A DNA stretch of 64,000 nt. Origin: Chitinophagales bacterium (GTDB taxonomy: Bacteria; Bacteroidota; Bacteroidia; Chitinophagales; JADIYW01). Shown here piece by piece: positions 18,654 to 27,451 of this stretch (the stretch's first letter is position 1; the number at the start of each line of letters is the position of its first letter). The notes beneath the pieces are model-generated. The model was not told where the DNA came from, did no database searches, and saw only the letters and a program-made list of their open reading frames with translations. Where the stretch lies: positions 114,839 through 178,838 of the forward strand of contig JAMLHH010000001.1 in NCBI GenBank assembly GCA_023957215.1, written 5' to 3'. The position numbers and the translations under genes are program-made.

Positions 18654-19486
18654 GAACAATTATCTTCTTTTTAGTTAGCGTTTTAATATTCTCTTCTTGT
18701 AAAAAAGAGAAGAAAGAAATAGTAAAACAAATCGACCCTCCTACACATATTGAACCTATAAAAACACCAAAACTGTTTGATGAAAGTCATCAATTGGTAC
18801 TGATTGCTCATCGTGGTGGCGGGGGTTTTCCTGAAAACACTTTACAGGCCTTTGAGTCGGCTATTGAAGATGGTACTGATTATATAGAAGTAGATTTACG
18901 TACTACAAAAGATGGCTATTTAGTGATCATGCATGATTCAGATGTCGATGGAATGACTAATGGCAAAGGGAATGTGAGAGATCTGACTTTTGAAGAGATT
19001 AAATCCTTGAGAATCAATGGGAGCTATGAAGTTCCAAGTTTTGAAGAAGTATTGCAAATTGCTCAAAACAGAGTAAATATTTACGTGGATTTTAAAGATG
19101 CCGATGCCGATAATACCTTTTCATTACTCAGAAAATATGGAATGGAACAACATTTTGTGGTATATGCAAACAACAATGAGAAAGTAAAAGCTTGGAGAGC
19201 GATAGCACCGGAAGTGCCATTGATAGGCAGTATTCCATTAGACTTAAAACGCGAACAAGTAGAAGGTTTCTTGGCTGAAAATGATTTGGATATTATAGAT
19301 AATGTGTATGCACCTGCTGTTGTAGAGATATTACAACAAAAAGGTAAATTAATTTGGTTGGATATCGAAGGACCATGGGAAAACCCTACTTTTTGGGTCA
19401 CTGCGTTAGATTATAAAGTCAATGGTTTTCAGACAGACAAGCCTAAGGCTTTTGGAGAGTTTCTGATGCGTAAAGGAATGAGATGA
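18650..19486 (+). CDS. Glycerophosphodiester phosphodiesterase, lipoprotein
   Basis: Hydrolyses glycerophosphodiesters (deacylated phospholipids) to glycerol 3-phosphate and an alcohol. The N-terminus is a lipoprotein signal (IIFFLVSVLIFSSCKKEKKE, Cys17), so it is anchored in the envelope. The GDPD barrel shows IAHRGGGGFPENT (catalytic His about 55), EVDLRTTKDG (metal Glu/Asp) and VIMHDSDVDGMTNGKG (second His). At 278 residues the length fits. It has its own promoter with a long leader that contains a predicted terminator and a small ORF. Confidence 0.9.
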   Translation: MRTIIFFLVSVLIFSSCKKEKKEIVKQIDPPTHIEPIKTPKLFDESHQLVLIAHRGGGGFPENTLQAFESAIEDGTDYIEVDLRTTKDGYLVIMHDSDVDGMTNGKGNVRDLTFEEIKSLRINGSYEVPSFEEVLQIAQNRVNIYVDFKDADADNTFSLLRKYGMEQHFVVYANNNEKVKAWRAIAPEVPLIGSIPLDLKREQVEGFLAENDLDIIDNVYAPAVVEILQQKGKLIWLDIEGPWENPTFWVTALDYKVNGFQTDKPKAFGEFLMRKGMR

Positions 19487-19581
19487 GAGCGTTTTGTTAA
19501 AAAGAAAACACCTTTAAGCTTTCATTCCACTTATAAACCCAACTTATTGTCTAAATTTACGATGTTTTGGACTTGCTGCAC

Positions 19582-19589
19582 TATATTTG
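19582..19589 (+). promoter_or_regulatory. Promoter -7 element for carbonic anhydrase
   Basis: Perfect TATATTTG, 16 bases before the ATG; the 5' leader would be only about ten bases long. Confidence 0.6.
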
Positions 19590-19605
19590 CATTTAAAACA
19601 AACTC

Positions 19606-20241
19606 ATGCCCAAAAGTCCGAGAGAAGCACTCCAATTTTTAAAAGAAGGGAATTACCGATTTACTCAAAACATTAAGAAAAACGTAGATTTATTACAACA
19701 AGTCAAACAAAACAAGGATAGACAGCATCCCTATGCCGCAATCGTGAGTTGTATAGATAGCCGTATCACCTCTGAGTTGATTTTCGATTTGGGGCTGGGA
19801 GATGTTTTTAGCACCCGATTAGCAGGAAATATTATCACTGAAAATGTATTGGGTAGTCTTGAATTCTGTTGCAAGATTGCAGGAGCTTCACTTATCGTTA
19901 TCTTGGGACACACAAGATGCGGAGCTGTCAGCGGGGCTTGTGATCATATCGAGATGGGTAACTTAACGACCTTGCTGGATCATATTTTGCCCTCTGTGTT
20001 ACAAGAAGTAACCGTAAAAGGTGACAGAACTTCTAAAAATTATGATTTTGTCAATAAAGTAGCAAAAATCAATGTCTATCGTTCTGTGGATATCACTTTA
20101 TCCCAAAGTGTTTTGATAAGAGATATGGTCAAAAGTGGTGAAGTGGCTATTATTGGAGCCATGTATGATGTCGTGAGTGGAAATGTAGAATTTTTTGAAG
20201 ATACTTACTTATGCGGAGAGATAAGAACAGTGAATGTGTAA
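19606..20241 (+). CDS. Beta-class carbonic anhydrase
   Basis: Interconverts CO2 and bicarbonate. The 211 residues have the beta-class zinc ligands and dyad: SCIDSR (Cys and Asp-Arg, about 48), then GHTRCGAVSGAC (His and Cys, about 104-107). There is no signal peptide, so it is cytoplasmic. It has its own close promoter and is followed by an 8-bp tandem array. Bicarbonate supply for carboxylases is the usual role. Confidence 0.95.
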   Translation: MPKSPREALQFLKEGNYRFTQNIKKNVDLLQQVKQNKDRQHPYAAIVSCIDSRITSELIFDLGLGDVFSTRLAGNIITENVLGSLEFCCKIAGASLIVILGHTRCGAVSGACDHIEMGNLTTLLDHILPSVLQEVTVKGDRTSKNYDFVNKVAKINVYRSVDITLSQSVLIRDMVKSGEVAIIGAMYDVVSGNVEFFEDTYLCGEIRTVNV

Positions 20242-20242
20242 A

Positions 20243-20298
20243 TGTACCAATTTATCAATTTACTAATTTGCTAATTTACTAATTCGCTAATTTACAAG
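20243..20298. repeat. Second tandem array of 8-bp units
   Basis: Seven 8-base units: TGTACCAA, TTTATCAA, TTTACTAA, TTTGCTAA, TTTACTAA, TTCGCTAA, TTTACAAG. It starts next to the carbonic anhydrase stop and ends just before the stop of the converging CNNM gene. The period matches the 9481-9560 array, though the unit differs. Confidence 0.85.
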
Positions 20299-20302
20299 TA
20301 GG

Positions 20303-21583
20303 CTAAGCTCCTTTTTTAGTAATCAGTATTTTATCAATACGGACACCATCCATTTTAGTGACCTTGAAGTTAAATCCGAGTTTGTTAAAAGAATCGCCTA
20401 CTTTTGGGATACGCTCTAATTTTTCCAAGACAAAGCCACCTAAAGTATTAAAATTCCCTTCTTTGTTTTCTTCATTGAGTTTGAAATATTCGCAGAATAA
20501 GTAGAATGAAATTTGTGCATCTGCTAACCAAGTATTCTGTTCTTGCGGAATAATCTGAAATTCATCTTCCTGATACATATCGCTCATATCTCCGAGTAGC
20601 GCATCCAATACGTCGTCCAGAGCCACCAAACCCTGTAAATCTCCATATTCATTGACAACCAAACCGTAGTGAATACGATGTTTTTTAAACTTTTCGAGTA
20701 CGGTATATACGGCTGTTGTTTCCGGGAAAATGATAGGTTTTTTGATAAATTTTTTCAGATTGAAATTTGAGGAGTTTAAACTTTCAGAAAAAAGTTCTTT
20801 TACAAAAATCAGCCCTTTCCAATTGTCTAAGCTTTTGTCACATACCAAATAAGTAGAATGTAATTCCTCGCCGGCTTTTTCTTTCAGCGTTTCCAGATTA
20901 TCTTGAATATCTATCCATACCAAATCATTCCTATGAGTCATAATCTCACTCACTTTCCTGTCTCCCAAAGAGAAGACCCTTGTAACAATATCTTGTTCTA
21001 TTTTTTGAATCTCACCGGCGACAGTACTTTCGTGTATTATCGCTTTGATATCCTTTTCACTGATATAATCAGGACGTTTATTGTTAATTCCAAAAAGAGA
21101 GAGTATGAAATTATTGGAAATGCTCAAAATCCAAATAAAAGGCATACACAAGAGCGAAAACCAATACATCGGTATTGCAATGGCTTTAGCAATTTTTTCG
21201 GGATATAAGAATCCTAGCATTTTGGGAATTAGCTCTCCAAAAAGAATTGTGATATAAGTAACTATTATAACTGCCGAAAGTATAGAAAGAGTCTGTGCAT
21301 AGGGTTGCAAAAAGTCAATCTTAGCTATTATATTAAAAAAAGGTGTAGATAAAGAGTCTTTGGAGTAAATACCTAGTAAAAGACCAATGACAGTTATTCC
21401 TATCTGTACAGCAGAAAAGAAAGTATTGGGGTTGTTAGAAAGTTGCATGGCTTTCTGAGCCACCCGGCTTCCTTTACTTACTTCTTCTTCTAATTTATAT
21501 TTCTTCAATGAAACCAAAGCGATTTCGCCTAATGAGAAAACAGCATTAGCAGCAATCAAAATAAAAACGATGAGTATTTCCAT
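20303..21583 (-). CDS. CNNM/CBS-domain membrane protein (hemolysin/CorC-like)
   Basis: A 426-residue inner-membrane protein. The CNNM transmembrane domain has four hydrophobic helices in residues 1-160 (start MEILIVFILIAANAVFSLGE; VQIGITVIGLLLGIYS). Two CBS domains follow (about 200-320, including IMTHRNDLVWID and LVALDDVLDALLGDM), then a C-terminal CorC/HlyC domain (LGGFVLEKLERIPKVG). Relatives are implicated in Mg/Co handling; the gliding protein GldE has this architecture too, but the usual gld neighbours are absent. A substrate is not assigned. Confidence 0.85.
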   Translation of the reverse strand: MEILIVFILIAANAVFSLGEIALVSLKKYKLEEEVSKGSRVAQKAMQLSNNPNTFFSAVQIGITVIGLLLGIYSKDSLSTPFFNIIAKIDFLQPYAQTLSILSAVIIVTYITILFGELIPKMLGFLYPEKIAKAIAIPMYWFSLLCMPFIWILSISNNFILSLFGINNKRPDYISEKDIKAIIHESTVAGEIQKIEQDIVTRVFSLGDRKVSEIMTHRNDLVWIDIQDNLETLKEKAGEELHSTYLVCDKSLDNWKGLIFVKELFSESLNSSNFNLKKFIKKPIIFPETTAVYTVLEKFKKHRIHYGLVVNEYGDLQGLVALDDVLDALLGDMSDMYQEDEFQIIPQEQNTWLADAQISFYLFCEYFKLNEENKEGNFNTLGGFVLEKLERIPKVGDSFNKLGFNFKVTKMDGVRIDKILITKKGA

Positions 21584-21651
21584 GTATTCAATAAATTATA
21601 TAAAAATTAAAAGGTTAAAAGGTTTGATGAAGTTGAAAGATTTTAAAATTC

Positions 21652-22587
21652 TTACATTCTTTTCCAATAGTCTTGTGAACGAATATTGTCCAAAATATTA
21701 AAGTAAGACATATATCTTGATTCGGAAATTTTCCCTTTCGAAAATGCTTCTTTGACTCCACATTGCTGTTCATTTTCATGTGAGCAATTATTAAATTGAC
21801 ATAAGTCACTTACTTTTCTCATTTCGGGAAAATATCCACTTAGTTCTTCCGGCTCCATTTCGATGACAAAAAGCTCTTTGATACCGGGCGTGTCAATGAC
21901 ATAAGTATTTATTCCCAATTCATACATGGTGGCAAAGGTGGTCGTATGTGTTCCTTTTTCCCACTTATTGGAAATGGACGCTGTTTTTAATTGTAAAGAA
22001 GGATTTAAAACGTTGAGTAACGATGATTTCCCCACGCCGGAATGTCCCATTATCAGATTGGTCTTATTTTGCATAGATTCTTTTATTCTATCTATTCCTT
22101 TGAATGTCTGTGTAGATGAAGGAATCACACGATAACCAATCTCGGTATAAACTTTTATCAATTCTTCTAATTTGTCCATCTCTTTTTGCTTCAGCAAATC
22201 TACCTTATTGATGATAATCGTAGCGGGAATATGATACATTTCCGCAATCACTAAAAATCTGTCAATAAATCCCAAAGAAGTCCTTGGTTGTGAGATAGTT
22301 GCCACTATAAATGCCTGATCAATATTAGAAGCAATGATATGTCTTAGATGCTTTTGTCTTGGAGATTGTCTGATGATATAGTTTTTTCTATCAAGAATCT
22401 CATCAATAACAAAATCAGTCGTTGCTTCATCCTGTGTGATGATAACTTTGTCTCCTACCGCTATCGGATTGGTGTCTTTTTTCTCACCTATTTTAAATCG
22501 TCCCGGCAATCTGCAATTCAGCACATTCCCATCTTCTGTCTTGACGATATACCAGCTACCGGTTGATTGCAGGACGACGCCTTCCAT
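21652..22587 (-). CDS. rsgA: Ribosome small-subunit-dependent GTPase A
   Basis: Circularly permuted GTPase that assists late 30S assembly. The 311 residues show an N-terminal OB fold (about 1-65). The G motifs come in permuted order: NKVDLL (G4, about 120), GHSGVGKSSLLN (G1, about 170) and DTPGIKEL (G3, about 218). A C-terminal zinc site CQFNNCSHENEQQCGV follows (about 255). It lies 4 bp downstream of the GGGPS gene, so the two are co-transcribed. Confidence 0.95.
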   Translation of the reverse strand: MEGVVLQSTGSWYIVKTEDGNVLNCRLPGRFKIGEKKDTNPIAVGDKVIITQDEATTDFVIDEILDRKNYIIRQSPRQKHLRHIIASNIDQAFIVATISQPRTSLGFIDRFLVIAEMYHIPATIIINKVDLLKQKEMDKLEELIKVYTEIGYRVIPSSTQTFKGIDRIKESMQNKTNLIMGHSGVGKSSLLNVLNPSLQLKTASISNKWEKGTHTTTFATMYELGINTYVIDTPGIKELFVIEMEPEELSGYFPEMRKVSDLCQFNNCSHENEQQCGVKEAFSKGKISESRYMSYFNILDNIRSQDYWKRM

Positions 22588-22591
22588 AGCA

Positions 22592-23320
22592 TTAAGTATT
22601 CACTTGGCTTAGAGAATGTAAAGAATAAATAAAGCCAAGGTCTTTTTCGATAATAGAACCCAAAATTATCAAATTTGCCCCCGCTTCGATAGCCGAGTCG
22701 ATTTGTGTTTTTGTACGCAATCCACCTCCTACAATAATAGGTATATCAATATTTTCTCTTACTTTCTTAATCATTTCTGCCGGCACAGGCTTTTCGGCGC
22801 CACTTCCTGCTTCAAGGTATATACATTTTAATCCCAACATTTCTCCGGCCATTGCCGTGGCTACAGCGATATCACTCTTATCTCTTGGAATCGGAGTCGT
22901 ATTGCTGATGTATGAAACAGAAGTAGATTTTTCACCATCTATCAAAATATATCCTGTCGGTATGACTTCTAATGAAGTCTGTTTGATAATAGGTGCTGCC
23001 TCTACATGTCGCCCTATCAGTAAATCTGCATTTCTACCTGAAATAAGTGATAAGAACAAAAGTCCGTCAGCATTTTCATACACTTGTGATGGGTTGCCCG
23101 GAAATATAATGATGGGAATAGATGTATGCGCTTTTAAAAAATCGATGATTTGAGATAATTGGTTTTTAAAAATCAAACTTCCACCCACCAAGAAATAATG
23201 AGCTAATCCTTTGTTGGCAATATCGACAAGATATAATAAGTAATTATCAGAACATTTGTCCGGATCTATCAAGATGGCTATTTGCCCTTTTTGTTCAGAA
23301 ATGTGAGATAAAATACTCAA
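22592..23320 (-). CDS. Geranylgeranylglyceryl-phosphate synthase family protein
   Basis: A 242-residue TIM barrel of the GGGPS/PcrB family, which joins a polyprenyl diphosphate to sn-glycerol 1-phosphate. Characteristic parts: AILIDPDKC (about 15), FPGNPSQV (about 74), GYILIDGEKSTSVSYISNT (about 120-138), YLEAGSGA (about 168), and phosphate-binding VGGGLRTK with IILGSIIEKD near the end. Archaea use this enzyme for membrane ether lipids; Bacteroidota homologues are known, but their product in the cell is less clear. No ATG fits; a TTG at 23320 lies 16 bases after a TACCTTTG promoter element. Confidence 0.88.
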   Translation of the reverse strand: MSILSHISEQKGQIAILIDPDKCSDNYLLYLVDIANKGLAHYFLVGGSLIFKNQLSQIIDFLKAHTSIPIIIFPGNPSQVYENADGLLFLSLISGRNADLLIGRHVEAAPIIKQTSLEVIPTGYILIDGEKSTSVSYISNTTPIPRDKSDIAVATAMAGEMLGLKCIYLEAGSGAEKPVPAEMIKKVRENIDIPIIVGGGLRTKTQIDSAIEAGANLIILGSIIEKDLGFIYSLHSLSQVNT

Positions 23321-23336
23321 TATGTCTATTTTAATT

Positions 23337-23344
23337 CAAAGGTA
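23337..23344 (-). promoter_or_regulatory. Promoter -7 element for the GGGPS-rsgA operon
   Basis: Reads TACCTTTG on the minus strand, a perfect TAnnTTTG match. Its distance to the TTG at 23320 supports that unusual start codon. Confidence 0.55.
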
Positions 23345-23428
23345 TTAAATTTCATTCAATATAATTTACATCTATTTCATATATAGTAGTTTCTACGCTT
23401 TTGAAATTTGACTATCTTTCGGCAAAAT

Positions 23429-23923
23429 ATGAAAAACAGCTCTATTATTTTAACGTGGATATATGAATTAGTTTGGTTCGTGGCAGCTATTCTCTTCGTT
23501 GCATTTTTCACTTGGAATCTCTATTCATCTTTAGAAAAGAGTTTCTTTTATTATATTGCCACTACTATGTTTTTGGCTTTCAATCTTTTTAGATGGATTG
23601 CTTTTCCAAGGTATTCTCCTTTGATGTATTCATTTGTATTTAAAGCCATCATGTTGATAGCCAATATTTTTATGTTTGTCTATATACTAAAAGACTTTCA
23701 AGATGTGATGAATGTCTTCAATTCTTTCAATTTTACCAATGGGTGGTATGACACCTATCTAATCAAGGAAAATGTCAGTTTGGAAAATATCATGAAAATC
23801 AAAAGCACGACAATTGCAAGTGTAGTTTCATATCTCATTTTGTGTATCTTGTTTGAATTTCGAGCTGTTCAACTCATTTTCCGGTGGAGACAAGTCCCCG
23901 ATTATTTACTGAATAAAGATTAA
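23429..23923 (+). CDS. Four-helix membrane protein of unknown function
   Basis: A 164-residue integral membrane protein with about four hydrophobic segments: residues about 6-28 (ILTWIYELVWFVAAILFVAF), 40-58, 66-88, and 125-145. No motif is recognised. ATG 23429 is preferred over the in-frame TTG at 23408, because the upstream residues are not hydrophobic and TATCTTTC, a near match to the promoter element, lies between them. It is divergent from GGGPS. Confidence 0.65.
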   Translation: MKNSSIILTWIYELVWFVAAILFVAFFTWNLYSSLEKSFFYYIATTMFLAFNLFRWIAFPRYSPLMYSFVFKAIMLIANIFMFVYILKDFQDVMNVFNSFNFTNGWYDTYLIKENVSLENIMKIKSTTIASVVSYLILCILFEFRAVQLIFRWRQVPDYLLNKD

Positions 23924-24003
23924 TTCCGGCTATCTCTTACGATTGATTAATATTTTTGACGAGTCTTTCATACAAATGAAAGGTCTATTCATTATATTTA
24001 ATC

Positions 24004-26124
24004 ATGTTTAGACTTTTTTTGTTGTTAGCCCTACTTTTTCCCGGTCAAAAGATATGGGCATTTCAAATTGATATTGAGGCATCTCAGAATGTTCTCCATC
24101 AAACTGTCGTTAAATATACCCTTGACGATTTTTCATCTTTGCTGCTCAAAGCTCAAGTAGAAAATGTTTCTGTCAATGGGAACAAAAATGTGAAATTGGT
24201 TATCCTTTTGCCCGATATACAAGAAGAAAAATATGCTAAAAAGGTCTCTGACCAATATCCCATCTATGCAGTCAAAGATCGCTCCTATCAATGGACAGGT
24301 CGGGTAGATGGGAATGCATATACTTTAGAATTAAAAGCTTACAGCTATGAAGGCATTAGTGCGGCACTGTATGGTCTGTTACAAGAAGTTTTGGGATTTA
24401 GTTTTTATCATCCGAGAGAAAGTGTGATTCCCGACTTATCAAAATTCCCTTTTGCCAAAGATTTTGAATACGGCTCAAATCCGAGATTTAACAAGATGGG
24501 TTTCCATTTACACCTCATGCATCCCATCGAATTGACAGAAGCACTTTTGGACGAGGATTTCCCAAATGGTGAACAACGTATCAAAGAATACATAGATTGG
24601 TTAGCAAGAAATCGCCAAAATTATTTTGAGTTTAATCTCCTCAATTCTATAAATCTAAAGAAATGGATTCCTTATGCCCAAAAGTGGACTGCCTATATGT
24701 TAGAAAGAGGAATTATGCCGGGAGCCGATTTGTCTTTGAATATGAAACAACAATATGCATTTAAGCTCTATGAGTATCCGCCTATAAAATTTCGAACCAA
24801 AAAGAAGCAAGTATTTAAAAGAGTACAACAATTGGCACAAATTCCGTGGAAATACTGGAACATGGAGTTTTCATCAACGGAATTTTCATCGGGTAATGCA
24901 AAAATGAAATCTAAGTTGAGGGTGTATGTTCATCAACTTTTACGTGAAAATAAAATTCAACTCGCAGGAAGAGAACATGTCGTAAAACCCGAAACGATGG
25001 TTAACAAAAATGCATTTCAAGGTTTGGATTTGAGTGATTCTTTAGAAAAATACAGAGCTAATTTTATTCATACGGTGATGTTTTATACACTCAATGATTC
25101 ATTAGCTCCCGTATATGGCAATAAAAATCTGCAACACATGCGCAACAAGCTTTTACACGAGCAAGAAATAAAAGAAACTTGGTATCATCCTGAGTCTGCT
25201 TATTGGATTACTTTTGACAATACAATTCCCATGTTTTTAACACCTTATCTCAATGCCCGTTTGGAGGATATTTTGTATTGCGATACCCAAAAAGTAGAAG
25301 GTCATTTGGAATTTTCTTCCGGTTGGGAATGGGGATATTGGTTAGTAGATTGGAGTGTGGCCAACTGGTCATGGTCGAGTGAAATAAATGGTAAAAAAGT
25401 AGAAGCTTATCCGACACAGTATTTTGATAAAATAGTTAAAGATCAATCTGCAAGAGATTTCTTTTTAGCCACATCTCAGTTACAAGATACAATTATCAAA
25501 GCCCAAAATTTAATACAGTTTTTGACGGCAGCAACGGTGACAGATGAAATGCCTTTTGACAAAAATCTGCCTCTACATCCTATGCCACCCTATTTGTACA
25601 AAGATATCAGAAATAAAATCAGTTTGCAGGTAGTAGATAGTCTATATCAGCATACTCTTCCATTGCTTGTAAAATATGACAGTCTGTACCAAAGTTATCG
25701 ATCACAGTTGGGTGAGGAAGTACTCCGGCATCCGGTCGTTCGTGAAATGGTAGAAAGTTTGGACATTACAGCTCTTAGAGCAAGACATCGCACTGCCACC
25801 TTGAAATATCTATTGCAATACAGAAAAGCGAGTTTAGAAAATAATTCCTACATGAAAAATGATGCATTGCGCTATTTAGAGCAAGCTAAAAAGATCCGTT
25901 TACAGGCCTTGGAAATTGTCAGAGACCGGGAGGCAAACTACCGCTATCCGGTAGAAGAATTAGCCTATCAAAGACCCAGTAAAACGGTATATAATTTCGG
26001 CTATTTATACACCGCCCACCGTCTGCACTTTTGGGAGCGAGAGGAAGGTCAAGCACTGAATAATAAATATACTTTCAGGTATCAAAATATCTGGGATGTA
26101 CTAAAAATTATAGGTTTAAAATAG
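24004..26124 (+). CDS. Large secreted protein, possibly glycoside-hydrolase-like
   Basis: A 706-residue exported protein with a signal peptide (LFLLLALLFPGQKIWA, cleavage near residue 19). Residues 20-150 form a beta-rich domain ending YEGISAALYGLLQEVLGFSF, which resembles the N-terminal domain placed before catalytic barrels in GH20 and GH67-type enzymes. The middle (FHLHLMHPIELTEALLDEDF; WLARNRQNYFEFNL) reads like a TIM barrel. The C-terminal third is helical. I cannot name a family or catalytic residues. There is no T9SS tail. Confidence 0.55.
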   Translation: MFRLFLLLALLFPGQKIWAFQIDIEASQNVLHQTVVKYTLDDFSSLLLKAQVENVSVNGNKNVKLVILLPDIQEEKYAKKVSDQYPIYAVKDRSYQWTGRVDGNAYTLELKAYSYEGISAALYGLLQEVLGFSFYHPRESVIPDLSKFPFAKDFEYGSNPRFNKMGFHLHLMHPIELTEALLDEDFPNGEQRIKEYIDWLARNRQNYFEFNLLNSINLKKWIPYAQKWTAYMLERGIMPGADLSLNMKQQYAFKLYEYPPIKFRTKKKQVFKRVQQLAQIPWKYWNMEFSSTEFSSGNAKMKSKLRVYVHQLLRENKIQLAGREHVVKPETMVNKNAFQGLDLSDSLEKYRANFIHTVMFYTLNDSLAPVYGNKNLQHMRNKLLHEQEIKETWYHPESAYWITFDNTIPMFLTPYLNARLEDILYCDTQKVEGHLEFSSGWEWGYWLVDWSVANWSWSSEINGKKVEAYPTQYFDKIVKDQSARDFFLATSQLQDTIIKAQNLIQFLTAATVTDEMPFDKNLPLHPMPPYLYKDIRNKISLQVVDSLYQHTLPLLVKYDSLYQSYRSQLGEEVLRHPVVREMVESLDITALRARHRTATLKYLLQYRKASLENNSYMKNDALRYLEQAKKIRLQALEIVRDREANYRYPVEELAYQRPSKTVYNFGYLYTAHRLHFWEREEGQALNNKYTFRYQNIWDVLKIIGLK

Positions 26125-26226
26125 AGTTTCTCTGTAAGATTTTTTGTTAGCCAAGAGAAGTACCTGATACTGTTTTTCATATCTTGGATATCGAATCTAA
26201 AAAGCGCATGAGGGGCAAAGTGGAGT

Positions 26227-26375
26227 ATAGTATTGAGACTAATTGTAATGAGTATTGAGACTAATAGTAGTGTGGTTCGACAAGCTAACCAACCATATTG
26301 AGGCTTTTCAGAGTTACAATGTATATTACGAGAAAAATGTGTCGCATTACACTTTACTCACATACTCAATACTAT
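26227..26375. repeat. Short intergenic element with inverted ends and internal direct repeats
   Basis: ATAGTATTGAG at 26227-26237 is inverted perfectly at 26365-26375. Inside, AGTATTGAGACTAAT is repeated 22 bp apart (26229-26243 and 26251-26265), and a REP-like GGTTCGACAAGCTAACCAACC-type sequence lies at 26274-26293. No ORF is supported. It fills most of the 280-base gap between two converging genes. Confidence 0.55.
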
Positions 26376-26404
26376 TTCAGGGACATGCCCCAATAAATCC
26401 AATT

Positions 26405-27397
26405 TTATGCTATCAAACCCTTTTTGAGCAAATATTCTGCTATCTGAACGGCATTGGTTGCAGCACCTTTTCGCAAGTTATCGGCTACCACCCAAATATT
26501 CAAAGTCTTTTCTTGAGTTTCATCTCTTCTTATCCTACCGACCAAGACATCATCTGTATTATGGGCATCCATCGGCATGGGATATTTGTTGTGTGCCACA
26601 TCATCTACAAGAACTAATCCCGGAGAACTGCCGAGAAGTTTTTTCACTTCTTCCAAATCAAATTCATTTTCAAACTCAATATTTACAGCTTCAGAATGCC
26701 CGCCCATTACAGGAATACGAACGGCAGTCGCTGTCACTTTGATACTGTCATCACGCAAAATCTTTTTGGTTTCATTCACCATTTTCATTTCTTCTTTGGT
26801 ATAACCATTGTCCAAGAAGACATCAATGTGTGGTATTACGTTCAAATCTATTCTGTAATTGTAAGCCATTGCTCCTTCTTTCCCTTCACGCTCGTTCATC
26901 AATTGATCGACGGCTTTCTTTCCGGTACCCGTGACAGATTGATAGGTAGAAACGACAATGCGTTTTGCCTTGTATTTTTTGTGTAAAGGATTGAGTGCCA
27001 CGACCATCTGTATGGTGCTACAATTAGGATTAGCAATAATTTTATCTTCGGAGGTCAAAGCATCAGCATTGATTTCCGGTACAATCAATTTTTTATTGGG
27101 ATCCATTCTCCATGCGGATGAATTATCAATCACTGTAATACCGGCTTCTGCAAATTGAGGTGCCCATTCTAAAGAAGTTCCTCCACCGGCGGAAAACAAA
27201 GCTATTGAAGGTTTCAGTTTGATAGCTTCATCAGGAGTGACTACCGTGTATTCTTTTCCTTTAAAAACTACCTTTTTACCTGCGGAACGTGCAGATGCTA
27301 CAGGAATCAATTCACTAACAGGGAAATCCCTTTCTTCCAAAACTTTGAGCATTTGACCGCCAACTAATCCGGTCGCTCCTACAACAGCTACTTTCAT
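26405..27397 (-). CDS. asd: Aspartate-semialdehyde dehydrogenase
   Basis: Reduces aspartyl phosphate to aspartate semialdehyde, the branch point to lysine/diaminopimelate, threonine and methionine. The 330 residues have the NADP-binding start VGATGLVGGQMLKVL, the catalytic Cys in IANPNCSTIQM (about 128), and GGHSEAVNIEF with the active-site His (about 240). It pairs functionally with dapA at 61.4-62.3 kb. Its promoter (27415-27422) overlaps that of the divergent lamin-tail gene. Confidence 0.96.
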   Translation of the reverse strand: MKVAVVGATGLVGGQMLKVLEERDFPVSELIPVASARSAGKKVVFKGKEYTVVTPDEAIKLKPSIALFSAGGGTSLEWAPQFAEAGITVIDNSSAWRMDPNKKLIVPEINADALTSEDKIIANPNCSTIQMVVALNPLHKKYKAKRIVVSTYQSVTGTGKKAVDQLMNEREGKEGAMAYNYRIDLNVIPHIDVFLDNGYTKEEMKMVNETKKILRDDSIKVTATAVRIPVMGGHSEAVNIEFENEFDLEEVKKLLGSSPGLVLVDDVAHNKYPMPMDAHNTDDVLVGRIRRDETQEKTLNIWVVADNLRKGAATNAVQIAEYLLKKGLIA

Positions 27398-27402
27398 TTT
27401 TT

Positions 27403-27410
27403 TACCTTTG
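27403..27410 (+). promoter_or_regulatory. Promoter -7 element for the lamin-tail protein
   Basis: TACCTTTG on the plus strand, 41 bases before the ATG at 27452. It lies only 4 bp from the opposing asd element. Confidence 0.5.
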
Positions 27411-27414
27411 TATG

Positions 27415-27422
27415 CAAAAATA
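27415..27422 (-). promoter_or_regulatory. Promoter -7 element for asd
   Basis: TATTTTTG on the minus strand, 17 bases before the asd ATG. It overlaps the transcription start region of the opposing promoter. Confidence 0.45.
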
Positions 27423-27451
27423 TAAAATCGTATATTATCTTAACGTGATAA

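Noticed and set aside
20303..21583. Assignment of the CNNM/CBS protein as GldE
   Set aside because: The architecture fits, but the gld neighbours expected for GldE are missing, so only the general family is given.
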